Shown here one piece after another: positions 34,901 to 43,457 of a stretch of DNA of 64,000 nt. The notes under the pieces are model-generated. The model searched no databases. It saw only the letters and a program-made list of their open reading frames with translations, and was not told the origin of the DNA. Location: the NCBI GenBank assembly GCA_051955985.1, contig JBQCGD010000145.1:1-64000 (forward strand), in the 5' to 3' direction. Every line of letters starts with the position of its first letter. Within the stretch, counting starts at the first letter, position 1. The translations under genes and the position numbers were made by a program. This stretch comes from DATKPA01 sp051955985. Its GTDB lineage: Bacteria > Planctomycetota > Phycisphaerae > WQYP01.

Positions 34901-35547
34901 AAGCCGCCATCACCCTCCTCGCCCGCAACACCACCGGCGCCACTATCCCCCTCCTCACACTCAAACCCCAGTCCCTCGCGAACCTTAAGCCGAATGCGGT
35001 CGTCCGCATCACCTCCCCCACCTTCAAACTTCCCGCGGGCCTTCCGGCCGGCACCTATTCTCTTCTTGTCCGCATCGCACCGACCCCGAGGCTCGCCCAA
35101 TCCAGCGCGGCCGACGACACCGCCGCCAGCGCCTTCGCCCTCAGCATTACCCCCCCCACCTACGATCTCACTGGCACTTTGAATTCTTCGACGCTGAAGT
35201 CGTCGCCGAAGGGGGTTGCGGGGGCGGTCAACCTCACGGTGCGGACGCTGGGAAACAGCAATCTGCCCGCGACGCAAAAGGTGCAATTGCAAGTCCTTGC
35301 GCATCCGGCAGCGGCGGCGGATGGGAGCGGCAATATTGTGCTGGGGAGCCGGGTGGTGAGCATCGCAAACCTCTCGCCGCAGAAGCCGCTGAACTTCACG
35401 CTGAACATCGCCACCAACAAGGTGCTGAAGGCGGGTGTTTATCGTGTTCAGGTGCGGATTGTGCCGGTGCCGCATGTTGCGGAGACCAATCTCCTCAATA
35501 ACCTGTTGGCGCAGCGGATCTTAAACCTGGTATCCACCAATAAGTGA
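31996..35547 (+). CDS. Large exported protein with two FKBP-like domains between choice-of-anchor D repeats
   Basis: 1183 residues. The N-terminus (RLLFDNLESRLLLS) is the planctomycete-type leader motif of secreted proteins. It then alternates: choice-of-anchor D/HYDIN-like beta-sandwich repeats (pattern GTDF, TRTFTITN, ADFSI, FNPTATGTRTATLTI), an FKBP-type prolyl isomerase domain (GDVLSISYAGYLLNGFLFDAS to VFETFLNEL, about 170-275), two more sandwich repeats, a degenerate FKBP-like domain (GELLQISFQAEPTTG to LIYLVTCNAL, about 565-665), a further sandwich repeat and two C-terminal CARDB-like domains. No membrane anchor is evident at the C-terminus. The ATG follows GGAAGGA. Codons end in C up to about 35178, then in G. 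Cell-surface folding or adhesion is a guess. Confidence 0.75.
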   Translation: MARIRHANHRLLFDNLESRLLLSQTPLPISVSYANTTLTSETAPGQIAPSFSSGTDFRYASSTAPGAIGQITRTFTITNTSNATLPLGNVTLTGTNAADFSIVSALPSSLDPNTPATLTLAFNPTATGTRTATLTIPDASNIDAPFLFDIQGTGLATTNFPNGLEVATVQAGSGNATASNGDVLSISYAGYLLNGFLFDASPANNPFALILDNTPTRDFIGHNPNFNLIDGWEQGLQGMKEGESRILIIPSSLGYGVNGSPPKIPSNAPLVFETFLNELDYAPEVGIRGTDNAFIPSGTSTANLTHGTDFGTIPPGQSSISHTFSIVDFSNATDDTGNFINRLNYNNMTVTLSGPNASDFFFAGGNPITVANGTPVNGNFTITFSPTGTGTRTATVHLHSNDAFNPDYTFTIQGTNTRAIALSANNLSIPNAEADTNINNFTDFSYQSLSPNDAVTRTFTITNAGTSTLSLGNVSITGANPADFSIASPPALSSLAPSQSTSFTIQFNPSAAGTRAAIVNVTSDALGNPFTFAVSGTGVATTTPPSNVRYATLQPANTTIAAANGELLQISFQAEPTTGTYFSGSASFRLDNVPGHPFINNDQSPANIKNAYDFPQIDGWENGLQGIKAGETRLLFLPASQTVGASANGSLLPNQPLIYLVTCNALAYGPALGVSGNGITIAPGASAPNADDGTDFGTLTGTQSSTAHSFSVFNNSFADDANGNLGANLSFGGLPAISFSGQNPSDFLVSSNPGIPGLYTVTFRPTGTGLRTATIHFASNDPQSPDYSFPLQGINNASPDLQLTLDTTSFPTTRINTNTATTLTLPIRITNVGAASTATGTTDIQIFAHNTATNTNTLLAAYPALTVALTPNGGVTYSLNAPIPLTLPTGTYTLLASINQSAAISDPNPTNDSATTPQTFSVNAVYTNLTPHVLSSTLPRSARAKTPLAGTITFNIANTGTLPLPKTQQAAITLLARNTTGATIPLLTLKPQSLANLKPNAVVRITSPTFKLPAGLPAGTYSLLVRIAPTPRLAQSSAADDTAASAFALSITPPTYDLTGTLNSSTLKSSPKGVAGAVNLTVRTLGNSNLPATQKVQLQVLAHPAAAADGSGNIVLGSRVVSIANLSPQKPLNFTLNIATNKVLKAGVYRVQVRIVPVPHVAETNLLNNLLAQRILNLVSTNK

Positions 35548-35844
35548 GCGACGGGGATGAGGGCAGCGGCGGGAACGGCGGTCTCCGCATTTGCGTTATA
35601 GGACTGACGTTGTGAATTACTGCAGGTTTTGCGAGGCAACGCCCGATAAGGGCAAGTGGCACGGAGATGCGGGAAAAGCATTGTCCGCGCAAGGGGTTGT
35701 ATGGTATTGTCTCGGTCACTCCACGGATGGTGTTCAGGGGCGTTGCCTCACCCTGCGGAATGTCGCCGCAAGCGGTTGGGTTGAGGTTGTCCCCGGCCTG
35801 CGGCTTCATCATCCTATTTGTAGCTTCCGACATGGAGGTCGCCC
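35548..35844 (+). other. smc upstream region with a 12-bp inverted repeat
   Basis: No gene seen. GAGGCAACGCCC (35633-35644) and GGGCGTTGCCTC (35738-35749) are a perfect 12-bp inverted repeat about 93 bases apart, with a small ATGC/GCAT hairpin between. It could close a structured leader or small RNA of about 117 nt upstream of smc. I cannot match it to a known riboswitch. Confidence 0.4.
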
Positions 35845-38800
35845 TTGAAACTCGCCCGCCTCGAGCTCTCCGGTTTTAAATCTTTTGCCGACTACACCGA
35901 ATTTGTCTTTGACGATGGCATCACAGGTATTGTGGGGCCAAATGGTTGCGGCAAGTCCAATGTTGTGGATGCGGTGAAGTGGGTGCTGGGGGAGATGTCG
36001 GCGAAGAGTCTGCGCGGCGATGCGATGCTGGACGTGATTTTCAATGGGTCGGGGACGCGTAAACCCATGGGGATGGCGGAGGTATCGCTGACGTTCACGA
36101 ATGAGGACCGGCGGTTGCCGATCGATGCGGACACGGTGAAGGTGACGCGGCGGTTGTACCGGGATGCGACGTCGGAGTACCTGATTAACAACCAGATGTC
36201 GCGTTTGAAGGACATTCGGGAGCTGTTTTTGGACACGGGCGTGGGGGTGGATGCATATTCCTTGATCGAACAGGGACGGGTTTCGGCGCTTTTGGAATCA
36301 AATTCGCAGGATCGGCGCGAGATTTTTGAAGAAGCGGCAGGGATTTCGCGATTCAAACAGAGGAAAAAGGAAGCTTTAAGAAAGCTGGAGAAGACAGATC
36401 AGAACCTGGCGCAGTCGCAACTGGTGCTGGAGGAAGTGGAAAAGCAACTGCGTAGCGTGAAGGTGCAGGCGGGGCGGGCGCGGAATTACCAGGAATATGC
36501 GGCGCGGCTGAAGGAGCTGCGGTCGGCGTACGTGATGCAGGAATATGATGGGCTGCACAAGAAGGTGGTGGGGCTGAATGAACAGTTGGAGGGGGTCGTG
36601 GACAATTTGGCGGCGGTGCGGCGGGAGATGGAGGGGAAGCGGAACCGGCAGGCGGAATTGCAGATGGAACTGGAGGGGGCGCAGGAGGCGGCGCGGAAGG
36701 CGGAGCGAGAGTTGCTGGCATCGCAGAATGAGCAGGCGAGCGCGAAGCAGCGCGGGGAGTTTGCGCAGCAGCAGATCCTGCATCTTTCGGAACAGCGGGA
36801 GCTGCTGACGGGGCGGCGCGGGGATGTGGAGGAGCGGCTGCAGGGGCGGGCTGAGGATGTGAAGCGGCACGAGGAGGCGGTGGCGGCGATCGACCAGAAG
36901 CTGCGCGAGCATGAGGCGGAGGTGGCGGAGGCGTCGCTGAAGCAGGAGCAGGCGTCGAAGGCGATCGCGGGGTTGAACCGGAGCGTGGACGAGCACAAGT
37001 CGAAGGCGATTGATTTGATGCGGCAGCTCGCGCGGCTGCACAACGATATCAATGGGTTGAGGATCAACCAGGAGAATCTGACGAACCAGAAGGGGCGGAT
37101 CGAGCAGCGGAAGCTGCAGGTGGACTCGCAGATCGCGGAGCTGAAGGGGCGGGTGGGGGAGCTGGAGGGGCGGAAGAATGAGCTGACGGAGCAGTCGGCG
37201 ACGCTGCAGGAAGAGGCCAATACCGTTCGGGCGGAGCAGCAGGCGAACAATCAGAAGATGGCGGGGATTTCGCAGGAACTGGCGCGGCAGCGGGAGCACC
37301 GGTCGGGGTTGAAGAGCCGGCAGAATGTGTTGAATGACCTGCAGAACAAGCGGGAGGGGGTTTCGCAGGTGGTGCGGGAGCTGCTGAAGAGCCGGGATGC
37401 GGGGAAGGGGTTTGGGTATGTGAAGGGGATCGTTGCCGACGCACTGAGCACGGATCTTGAGCATGCAACGGTGATTGAAGCGGCGCTGGGGGAATTGCAG
37501 AATGCGGTGGTGGTTTCTGATTCTTCGGCGCTGTTGGCGGATCAGGAGCACTGGCAGAAGCTCGCGGGGCGCGTGACGGTGCTGGCGGCGGACAAGATGC
37601 TGGCGTACCAGGACGGGTATGACTGGTCGCGGCATGGGAAGCGCGCGGTGGCGGCGATTGATCTCGTGAAGACGGAGGGGGAGAGTTCGCTGCTGATGCA
37701 CCAGTTGCTGGGGCGGACGATCGTGGTGGATTCGCTGGCGGATGCGCTGGAGCTGGCAGAAGCGGGGCCGCGGGAGTATCGGTTCGTGACGCGGAGCGGG
37801 GAGGTGATCGAGGCGGGGTCGGCGAATCATGCGTTGACGCTGGGGGACATGTCGAAGCGCGGGGGCATCATCACACGGCGTGCCGAGGTGGCGAAGCTGG
37901 AGCAGGAGCTGGCGGATGTGGAAGCGACCGTGAACGAGCTCACGGGGCAGATTTCGCAGTGCGACCAGACGTCGCGGGAGCTGGATGCGCGGCAGCAGGA
38001 ACTGCGGCAGCGGATTTACCAGGCGGATTCGCAGCGGGCGGAGGTGAACGCGCAGTTGCAGCAGACGAGCTCGCAGTTGCAGCGGACGACCAGCGAGGCG
38101 CCGCTTTTGGCGGGGGAAATCGAGAGCATTGAGCGGCAGATCCTGTCGGCGGCAGAGCGGCAGGCGGAATTTGAGGAGAAGGCGGCGGGGGTGGAGGCGG
38201 AGCAGAAGAAAGTGGAAGCGGTGGTGCACGAGCTTGGGTCGCAGTTGATCGTGCGGCAGCACGAGGTAAGCGAGCTGGCCGAGGCGGCGACGCGGGCGCG
38301 CGTGGCGATGGGGCAGGTGCAGGAGCAGCGGAGCGGGATCAACCGGGAGCTGGCGACGGCGCGGCAGGCGGTCTCGCAGATGCAGATGGAGTTGCAGCGG
38401 CTGATTAACGAGGCGGAACTGGTGGAGGGACGCATCGGGGATGCGGAGGCGACGGTTGCGCAGACGGAAGAGGTGCTCAAGGGGTTGGCCGAGAAGATTG
38501 CGATTGCCGAGAGCGAGCTGGCGACGCATACGGAACAGGTGTCGGTGCTGCGGAACGAGTTTACCTCGGTGAACTCGGGGCTGGACACGATCCAGGAGCA
38601 GATCGAGCACTTCTCGCGGCGGGAGCACGAGCTGTCGCTGGCGAAGAATGAGCTGTCGGTGCGCATCGAAACGCTCATTGAGCACACGATGGAAGAGCTG
38701 CAGATCAACCTGCACGAGGCGTATTCGACGTACCAGGCGCAGGACATGGATTGGGATGCGGTGGCGTCGGAAATCAGCGAGCTGAAGGGGAAGATTTCGC

Positions 38801-39462
38801 GGCTGGGGAACGTGAACCTGGATGCGATCCTGGAGCAGTCGCAGCTCGAAGAGCGGCAGGCGTCGATTTCGGCGCAGCTGGCGGACATCATCGATGCGAA
38901 GCGGCAGTTGGAAGAGCTGATTACGAAGATCAACGAAGACTCGCGGGTGCGGTTTGCGGAGAGCTTTGCGGCGGTGCGGACGGAGTTCCAGGAGATGTTC
39001 CGGAAGCTGTTCGGCGGCGGGAAGGCGGACCTGATCCTGGAGAATCCGGAGGACATCCTGGAGTCGGGGATCGAGATCATGGCGCGGCCGCCGGGGAAGG
39101 AGCCGCAGAGCATGTCGCTGCTTTCGGGCGGGGAGAAGACGATGACGGCGGTGGCGCTGGTGATGTCGATCTTCAAATCGAAGCCGTCGCCGTTCTGCAT
39201 CCTGGACGAAGTCGATGCGGCTTTGGACGAAGCGAATACCACGCGGTTCGCGGGGATTATCCAGGACTTCCTGCAGTATTCGCAGTTCATCGTGATCACG
39301 CACAACAAGCGGACGATGAGCGTGGCGAGCACGCTGTATGGCGTGACGATGCAGGAGCAGGGGTGCTCGAAGCGCGTGGCGGTGAAGTTTGATGGGAAGG
39401 GGACGGCGGTGATTCCGGCGCCGGGGGCGCCGCGGCAGGCGGCGGAGACGGCGGCGGCGTGA
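35845..39462 (+). CDS. smc: Chromosome segregation SMC protein
   Basis: ATPase of the bacterial condensin complex. Walker A GPNGCGKSN at residues 31-39, then the Q-loop region. Long coiled coils run to the hinge (GFGYVKGIVADALSTDLEHATVIEAAL, about 520-670) and on to the C-terminal head with LSGGEKTMTAVALVMSIF (about 1092) and CILDEVDAALDEAN (Walker B, about 1118). Length 1205 is usual. The TTG start at 35845 is chosen because GGAGG lies six bases upstream and the second residue onward (KLARLELSGFKSF) is the exact family start. scpB is 4 kb upstream on the same strand. A strong terminator follows. Confidence 0.96.
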   Translation: MKLARLELSGFKSFADYTEFVFDDGITGIVGPNGCGKSNVVDAVKWVLGEMSAKSLRGDAMLDVIFNGSGTRKPMGMAEVSLTFTNEDRRLPIDADTVKVTRRLYRDATSEYLINNQMSRLKDIRELFLDTGVGVDAYSLIEQGRVSALLESNSQDRREIFEEAAGISRFKQRKKEALRKLEKTDQNLAQSQLVLEEVEKQLRSVKVQAGRARNYQEYAARLKELRSAYVMQEYDGLHKKVVGLNEQLEGVVDNLAAVRREMEGKRNRQAELQMELEGAQEAARKAERELLASQNEQASAKQRGEFAQQQILHLSEQRELLTGRRGDVEERLQGRAEDVKRHEEAVAAIDQKLREHEAEVAEASLKQEQASKAIAGLNRSVDEHKSKAIDLMRQLARLHNDINGLRINQENLTNQKGRIEQRKLQVDSQIAELKGRVGELEGRKNELTEQSATLQEEANTVRAEQQANNQKMAGISQELARQREHRSGLKSRQNVLNDLQNKREGVSQVVRELLKSRDAGKGFGYVKGIVADALSTDLEHATVIEAALGELQNAVVVSDSSALLADQEHWQKLAGRVTVLAADKMLAYQDGYDWSRHGKRAVAAIDLVKTEGESSLLMHQLLGRTIVVDSLADALELAEAGPREYRFVTRSGEVIEAGSANHALTLGDMSKRGGIITRRAEVAKLEQELADVEATVNELTGQISQCDQTSRELDARQQELRQRIYQADSQRAEVNAQLQQTSSQLQRTTSEAPLLAGEIESIERQILSAAERQAEFEEKAAGVEAEQKKVEAVVHELGSQLIVRQHEVSELAEAATRARVAMGQVQEQRSGINRELATARQAVSQMQMELQRLINEAELVEGRIGDAEATVAQTEEVLKGLAEKIAIAESELATHTEQVSVLRNEFTSVNSGLDTIQEQIEHFSRREHELSLAKNELSVRIETLIEHTMEELQINLHEAYSTYQAQDMDWDAVASEISELKGKISRLGNVNLDAILEQSQLEERQASISAQLADIIDAKRQLEELITKINEDSRVRFAESFAAVRTEFQEMFRKLFGGGKADLILENPEDILESGIEIMARPPGKEPQSMSLLSGGEKTMTAVALVMSIFKSKPSPFCILDEVDAALDEANTTRFAGIIQDFLQYSQFIVITHNKRTMSVASTLYGVTMQEQGCSKRVAVKFDGKGTAVIPAPGAPRQAAETAAA

Positions 39463-39484
39463 GCGAAGCGCAATTTTGGATAAG

Positions 39485-39529
39485 AAAAAAGGTCCCGACC
39501 AGCGAACTGGTCGGGACCTTTGCTTTTTT
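39485..39529. terminator. Bidirectional intrinsic terminator after smc
   Basis: A perfect 12-bp stem GGTCCCGACCAG/CTGGTCGGGACC with a CGAA loop, A run on the left (39485-39490) and T-rich sequence on the right, between convergent smc and the PDZ protein gene. Confidence 0.92.
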
Positions 39530-39614
39530 GCAGATCGGCATTCGCGTGCGCGGGGAGGGTGCCGGTGTCGTGCACGGTTGACGCACCGGCGCTCACGCTA
39601 CGGGTTCCCTTGGC

Positions 39615-41027
39615 TCACTTCGTGAGGTCGATGTGGCAGACCTGGGTGTTGCCGTCGGGGTGGATGACGACGAAGACGGCTTCTTTCATGTCGGGGGAGT
39701 CGTCGATTTTTTTCATTTCGGCGAGGAACTGTTCCTGGTTGTCGACGGTGTCGTCGTTGACCTTGGTGACGAGGTCGCCGACGTGGAGGGGGGTGGAGCC
39801 GAGGGAGGCGGGTGCGCCGTTTTTGACGAGGGCGATCATGACGCCTTTCTGGTCCTGGGGGAGTCGGCGGGCGTAGGCGTCGGAGAAGACGAGGTCGCGG
39901 GTGGTGACGCCGACCTTGGGGGAGAAGACGTGGGGCATTTCGCTGGGGGTTTTGGGGGCGGAGCCGAGGGTGACGGGGATGTCCATTTTTTTATCGCCGC
40001 GGAGGATGCCGAGGGTGATTTTGTCGCCGGGCTTGTGCTGTTCGAGAGCGCGTTGGAAGTGCATGATCATGATTTCGGGGACGGGGTTTTTGCTGAAGGG
40101 TTTTCCGTCGATGGTGAGGATGATGTCCTGTGCCTGGACGCCGGCCTTGTCGGCGGCCTCACCGGCGATGACGGCGCCGACCATGACACCGGCGGGCTGT
40201 TCGATGTTTTTGACGGTGCGGAGGTCTTCGCTGAGGCCGGTCATTTCATCGAGGCCGAGCCAGGGGCGGTGGGATTGGAAGGGTTGCGTGGGGATGTCCT
40301 TGAAGAGGGGTGAGACTTCATCGGCGGGGAGGTAGCCGCTGCTCTGGTCTTCGTCGATGAGTTCGATGCGGCGGTAACCGCCGGCGTCGCGCAGGTACAT
40401 GGCTTCGCCGAGGGCGGGGAGCGTGATGCCGACGAGTTTTCCGGAGTGGAGGTCATAGACGGGGCTGGTGCCGCGGGAGAGGCCGAAGGATTCGGTATTG
40501 GCCATGATGTGGGTGAGGTCAAGGAGGGCCTTGACGCGGGAGACGCCGGCGTAGGTCTGGTAGCCGCCGGACTTGCCGAGGATGGCGATGGAGAAGACTT
40601 CTTCGCCGAGGGAGGAGGGGGCGAGTTCGCCGGCCTTGAAGACAGGGGCGTCGATAGGCTTGTTGGTTTTGAGGAAGGCGAAGAGGCGGTTCTGGGTGCG
40701 GCCGAGGAACTTGGCATCGACGCTGGTGAAGTTTTTGAGGGGCTGACGGACCTTGAGGTCCTTGATCCATTCCTTGGGGAGGTTTTCGGAGATGAGGCTG
40801 CCGGCGATGAGGATGACGCTGCCGGAGGAATCGGATTTGACGAGGATTCCCTGGCCGGATTCTTCGCGGGAGACGTTTTCGTTGCGGGCGGTGTATTCGA
40901 CGGCGACGAGGGACTTGGTGACTTCGTCCGCCTTGGCGGAGATGTCGGCATCCGCAGCGAGCGCGGGGGCTGCGGCGGCGAGGGTCAGCAGGATGCCGGC
41001 GGCGGCGGGGAACAGTTTGCGATGCAT
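39615..41027 (-). CDS. HtrA-like PDZ protein with degenerate protease domain
   Basis: Exported 470-residue protein (signal peptide to about residue 24). The N-terminal 230 residues keep a trypsin-like fold pattern but not its catalytic residues: no NFHV-type His, and the serine block reads SRGTSPVYDLHSGKLVGI, where active HtrA has GNSGGP. Two PDZ domains follow (about 265-360: IEQPAGVMVGAVIAGEAADKAGVQAQDIILTIDG; about 370-465: MIALVKNGAPASLGSTPLHVGDLVTKVN). It lies 65 bases downstream of an intact paralogue, so it may regulate, guide or bind for that enzyme. A pseudo-protease is the best description. Confidence 0.8.
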   Translation of the reverse strand: MHRKLFPAAAGILLTLAAAAPALAADADISAKADEVTKSLVAVEYTARNENVSREESGQGILVKSDSSGSVILIAGSLISENLPKEWIKDLKVRQPLKNFTSVDAKFLGRTQNRLFAFLKTNKPIDAPVFKAGELAPSSLGEEVFSIAILGKSGGYQTYAGVSRVKALLDLTHIMANTESFGLSRGTSPVYDLHSGKLVGITLPALGEAMYLRDAGGYRRIELIDEDQSSGYLPADEVSPLFKDIPTQPFQSHRPWLGLDEMTGLSEDLRTVKNIEQPAGVMVGAVIAGEAADKAGVQAQDIILTIDGKPFSKNPVPEIMIMHFQRALEQHKPGDKITLGILRGDKKMDIPVTLGSAPKTPSEMPHVFSPKVGVTTRDLVFSDAYARRLPQDQKGVMIALVKNGAPASLGSTPLHVGDLVTKVNDDTVDNQEQFLAEMKKIDDSPDMKEAVFVVIHPDGNTQVCHIDLTK

Positions 41028-41092
41028 GGCGACTCCAAAAGGTGAAGGGTGGCGTCCGGGGGAAAACTCCGGGGCTGGGGACGGCGACTATC

Positions 41093-42493
41093 TTAATCGC
41101 GCGGCTTGAGAACCTGGAGTATTTCCCCGCGGCCGCGGCGGATATCGATGGCGATGGGCCTGGGATTCTTGGACCAGGCTTCGACGGCGGCCTGGAGTTC
41201 ATCGACGTTGGTGACGGGCTTGTTGTCGACTTTGAGGATGATGTCGTCGCGGCCGATGTTGGCGACCTGCGCGGGGGAACCGGGGCGCGAGCCGGTCACG
41301 AGGACGCCCTTGGTGTAGGGGATGCGGTTGTCACGGAGGTAGGCGCGAGTGAGGTCGCGGACGCTGAGGCCCCATGCGGGGACGGCCTGTTCCTCGGTGA
41401 TGACGCTTTCGAGCTTTTCGGTTTTGACGGAGATCTTGAGGGGTTCGGCTTTTCCGGGGCGGTGGACGGTGAGCGTCAGGGTGGTGCCGATGGGGTAGTC
41501 GCTGATGCGTTTTCGGACGGCGGCGAGCTGTTCGGGGAAGCGGACGTTGACGGGGGTATCGTCGATGGCGAGGACGATGTCCTCGGCCTTGAGGCCGGCG
41601 ATGGCGGCGGGCGAGTCGTTTTCGACGCTGGCGACGAGGACGCCCTTGTCGATGGCGATGTCGTAGAACTTTTCGAAATCCTGGAGGGGCTGGAGCTGGA
41701 CGCCGATGTAGCTGCGGTCGACGCGGCCGTGGTTTGCGGGGTCGAGGAGCACCTTGATGACTTCCTTGGCGACATCGATGGGGATGGCGAAGCCGAGGTT
41801 GTTGCCGGAGCTGACGCCGCGGGTGTTGATGCCGATGACATCGCCGTGGAGATCGATGAGAGGTCCGCCGGAGTTACCGGGGTTGATGGCGGCATCGGTC
41901 TGGATCCAGTTGTTGAACCAGCCGGTTTCGTAGCCGTCGATATCGGATTCGTCGAAGAAGCGGTCGGTGTTGGAGACGATGCCGGCGGTGACGGTGCGGG
42001 AGAGGCCGTAGGGGGTGCCGACGGCCATGACGGGCTGACCGAGCATGACGCTGTTGGATTCGCCGAGGTCTGCATGGGAGAAGGAGAGGTGGCGGCGGTG
42101 GATTTCGTCCATATCGAGTTGGACAAGGGCGAGGTCGGTCCAGTGATCGGAGCCGAGGAGCTTGGCGCGGACGTGTTCGAGGTTGGCGAGGGTGATGTCG
42201 ATTCGTTTGGCGCGACCGGCGACGTGGAAATTGGTGAGGACGTGGCCGAGGTCGTCGATGATGACGCCGGAGCCGATGGAGCGTTCGGAGCGGGACTGTC
42301 CCTGGATGAAGTTTTCGGTGACGACATCGAGGCGCACGACGGCGGGGCTGATGCGCGAGGTGGCATAGCGGACGGGGAAGGAGGGCTGGACGTTGATGTT
42401 TGTGGGATCGTCGTGGGCTGCACAACCGCCGAACGAGAGAAGTGATGCGAGCGCCAGGGCAGCGGCGAGGCGGGGGAGCGGGGCGAATTTCAT
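41093..42493 (-). CDS. HtrA/DegP-type serine protease, lipoprotein
   Basis: Periplasmic or surface protease for damaged envelope proteins. A lipobox (LLSFGGC, Cys24) predicts lipid anchoring. The catalytic triad is complete: His90 in VLTNFHV, Asp120 in WTDLALVQL and Ser208 in INPGNSGGPL. Two PDZ domains follow (about 255-350 and 365-460). It is followed by a degenerate paralogue on the same strand and preceded by the folK-panC pair, 75 bases away. DegP-like in design; the exact substrate is unknown. Confidence 0.92.
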   Translation of the reverse strand: MKFAPLPRLAAALALASLLSFGGCAAHDDPTNINVQPSFPVRYATSRISPAVVRLDVVTENFIQGQSRSERSIGSGVIIDDLGHVLTNFHVAGRAKRIDITLANLEHVRAKLLGSDHWTDLALVQLDMDEIHRRHLSFSHADLGESNSVMLGQPVMAVGTPYGLSRTVTAGIVSNTDRFFDESDIDGYETGWFNNWIQTDAAINPGNSGGPLIDLHGDVIGINTRGVSSGNNLGFAIPIDVAKEVIKVLLDPANHGRVDRSYIGVQLQPLQDFEKFYDIAIDKGVLVASVENDSPAAIAGLKAEDIVLAIDDTPVNVRFPEQLAAVRKRISDYPIGTTLTLTVHRPGKAEPLKISVKTEKLESVITEEQAVPAWGLSVRDLTRAYLRDNRIPYTKGVLVTGSRPGSPAQVANIGRDDIILKVDNKPVTNVDELQAAVEAWSKNPRPIAIDIRRGRGEILQVLKPRD

Positions 42494-42568
42494 GCAATCT
42501 CCAGAGGGGACATCACGGATTAGAACGTTGCCGCGGCCATGGCGGCGTTTCGGCGAAACCTGCGTTTC

Positions 42569-43450
42569 TCAAAGGAGCATATTATCGATGAGTCGGGTGG
42601 TTCCCAACTTTGCGGCGATCAGGAGGACGCAGGGGCCTGCGATGCGGGCGTCGGGGTGCTGATTCCAGGGGGCGAGGGTTTCGGGGTGGGCGGCGACGGC
42701 GTACTGCAAGGAGAGTCCGCGGGCGGCGATGCGGTCGCACATGGCGGATTCGAGAAGTGGTGCGGAATGCTCGCCGGCGTGGTAGAGGGATTTTGCGGCG
42801 GTAAGGGCTTCGAACAGGGCGACGGCGCGGGCGCGTTCGTCAGGAGAGAGGTAGCGGTTGCGGCTGCTCATGGCGAGGCCGTCGGGTTCGCGGATGGTGG
42901 GGCAGGTGACGACTTCGACGGGCATGTTCAGGTCGAGGCACATGTGGCGAAGAATCGCCTGCTGCTGGAAATCCTTCTGGCCGAGGAGGAGGTGCGTGGG
43001 TTCGACGATGTTGAGGAGCTTGGCGACGACGGTACAGACGCCGCGGAAATGGCCGGGGCGAATGGCACCTTCGAGGACGGCGGCGAGGGGGCCGGGATCG
43101 ATGGAGGTGATTTCGGCGAGCGCCTGGGTGTTGAGGGTGTGGATGGCGGCGTACATTTCCTGTGGGGAGGGGACGAAGACGGCATCGCAACCGGCGGCTT
43201 CGAGAATCTGGAGGTCGGCGTCGAGGGTTCGGGGATACTTGGAAAAATCTTCTGAGGGGCCAAACTGTGTGGGATTGACGAAGATGGAGGAGATGGCGGT
43301 TCCGGAGGGGCCGGCCATGGCGCGTGCGTGGCGGAGGAGGGAGGCGTGTCCTTCGTGGAGGGCGCCCATGGTGGGGGCGAAGGTGACGGCGGGTGCATTG
43401 AGGCTGCGGCGCCATTTGCGAAACTGGGGGATGTGGTGAATGACGAGCAA
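42569..43450 (-). CDS. panC: Pantoate--beta-alanine ligase
   Basis: Last step of pantothenate synthesis, joining pantoate and beta-alanine with ATP. FAPTMGALHEGHASLLRHAR carries the HxGH motif (HEGH, residues 32-35). SIFVNPTQFGPSEDFSKYPRTLDAD, PGHFRGVCTVVAKLLNIVEP, GQKDFQQQAIL, IREPDGLAMSSRNRYLS are all conserved. Length 293 is normal. folK lies seven bases upstream, so the two form a vitamin-cofactor operon. Confidence 0.96.
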   Translation of the reverse strand: MLVIHHIPQFRKWRRSLNAPAVTFAPTMGALHEGHASLLRHARAMAGPSGTAISSIFVNPTQFGPSEDFSKYPRTLDADLQILEAAGCDAVFVPSPQEMYAAIHTLNTQALAEITSIDPGPLAAVLEGAIRPGHFRGVCTVVAKLLNIVEPTHLLLGQKDFQQQAILRHMCLDLNMPVEVVTCPTIREPDGLAMSSRNRYLSPDERARAVALFEALTAAKSLYHAGEHSAPLLESAMCDRIAARGLSLQYAVAAHPETLAPWNQHPDARIAGPCVLLIAAKLGTTRLIDNMLL

Positions 43451-43457
43451 GGTGCGG

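Noticed and set aside
36376..39303. A 975-residue minus-strand frame opposite smc
   Set aside because: Arg/Leu/His-rich shadow of the strongly biased codon use of smc; no domain, no start signal.
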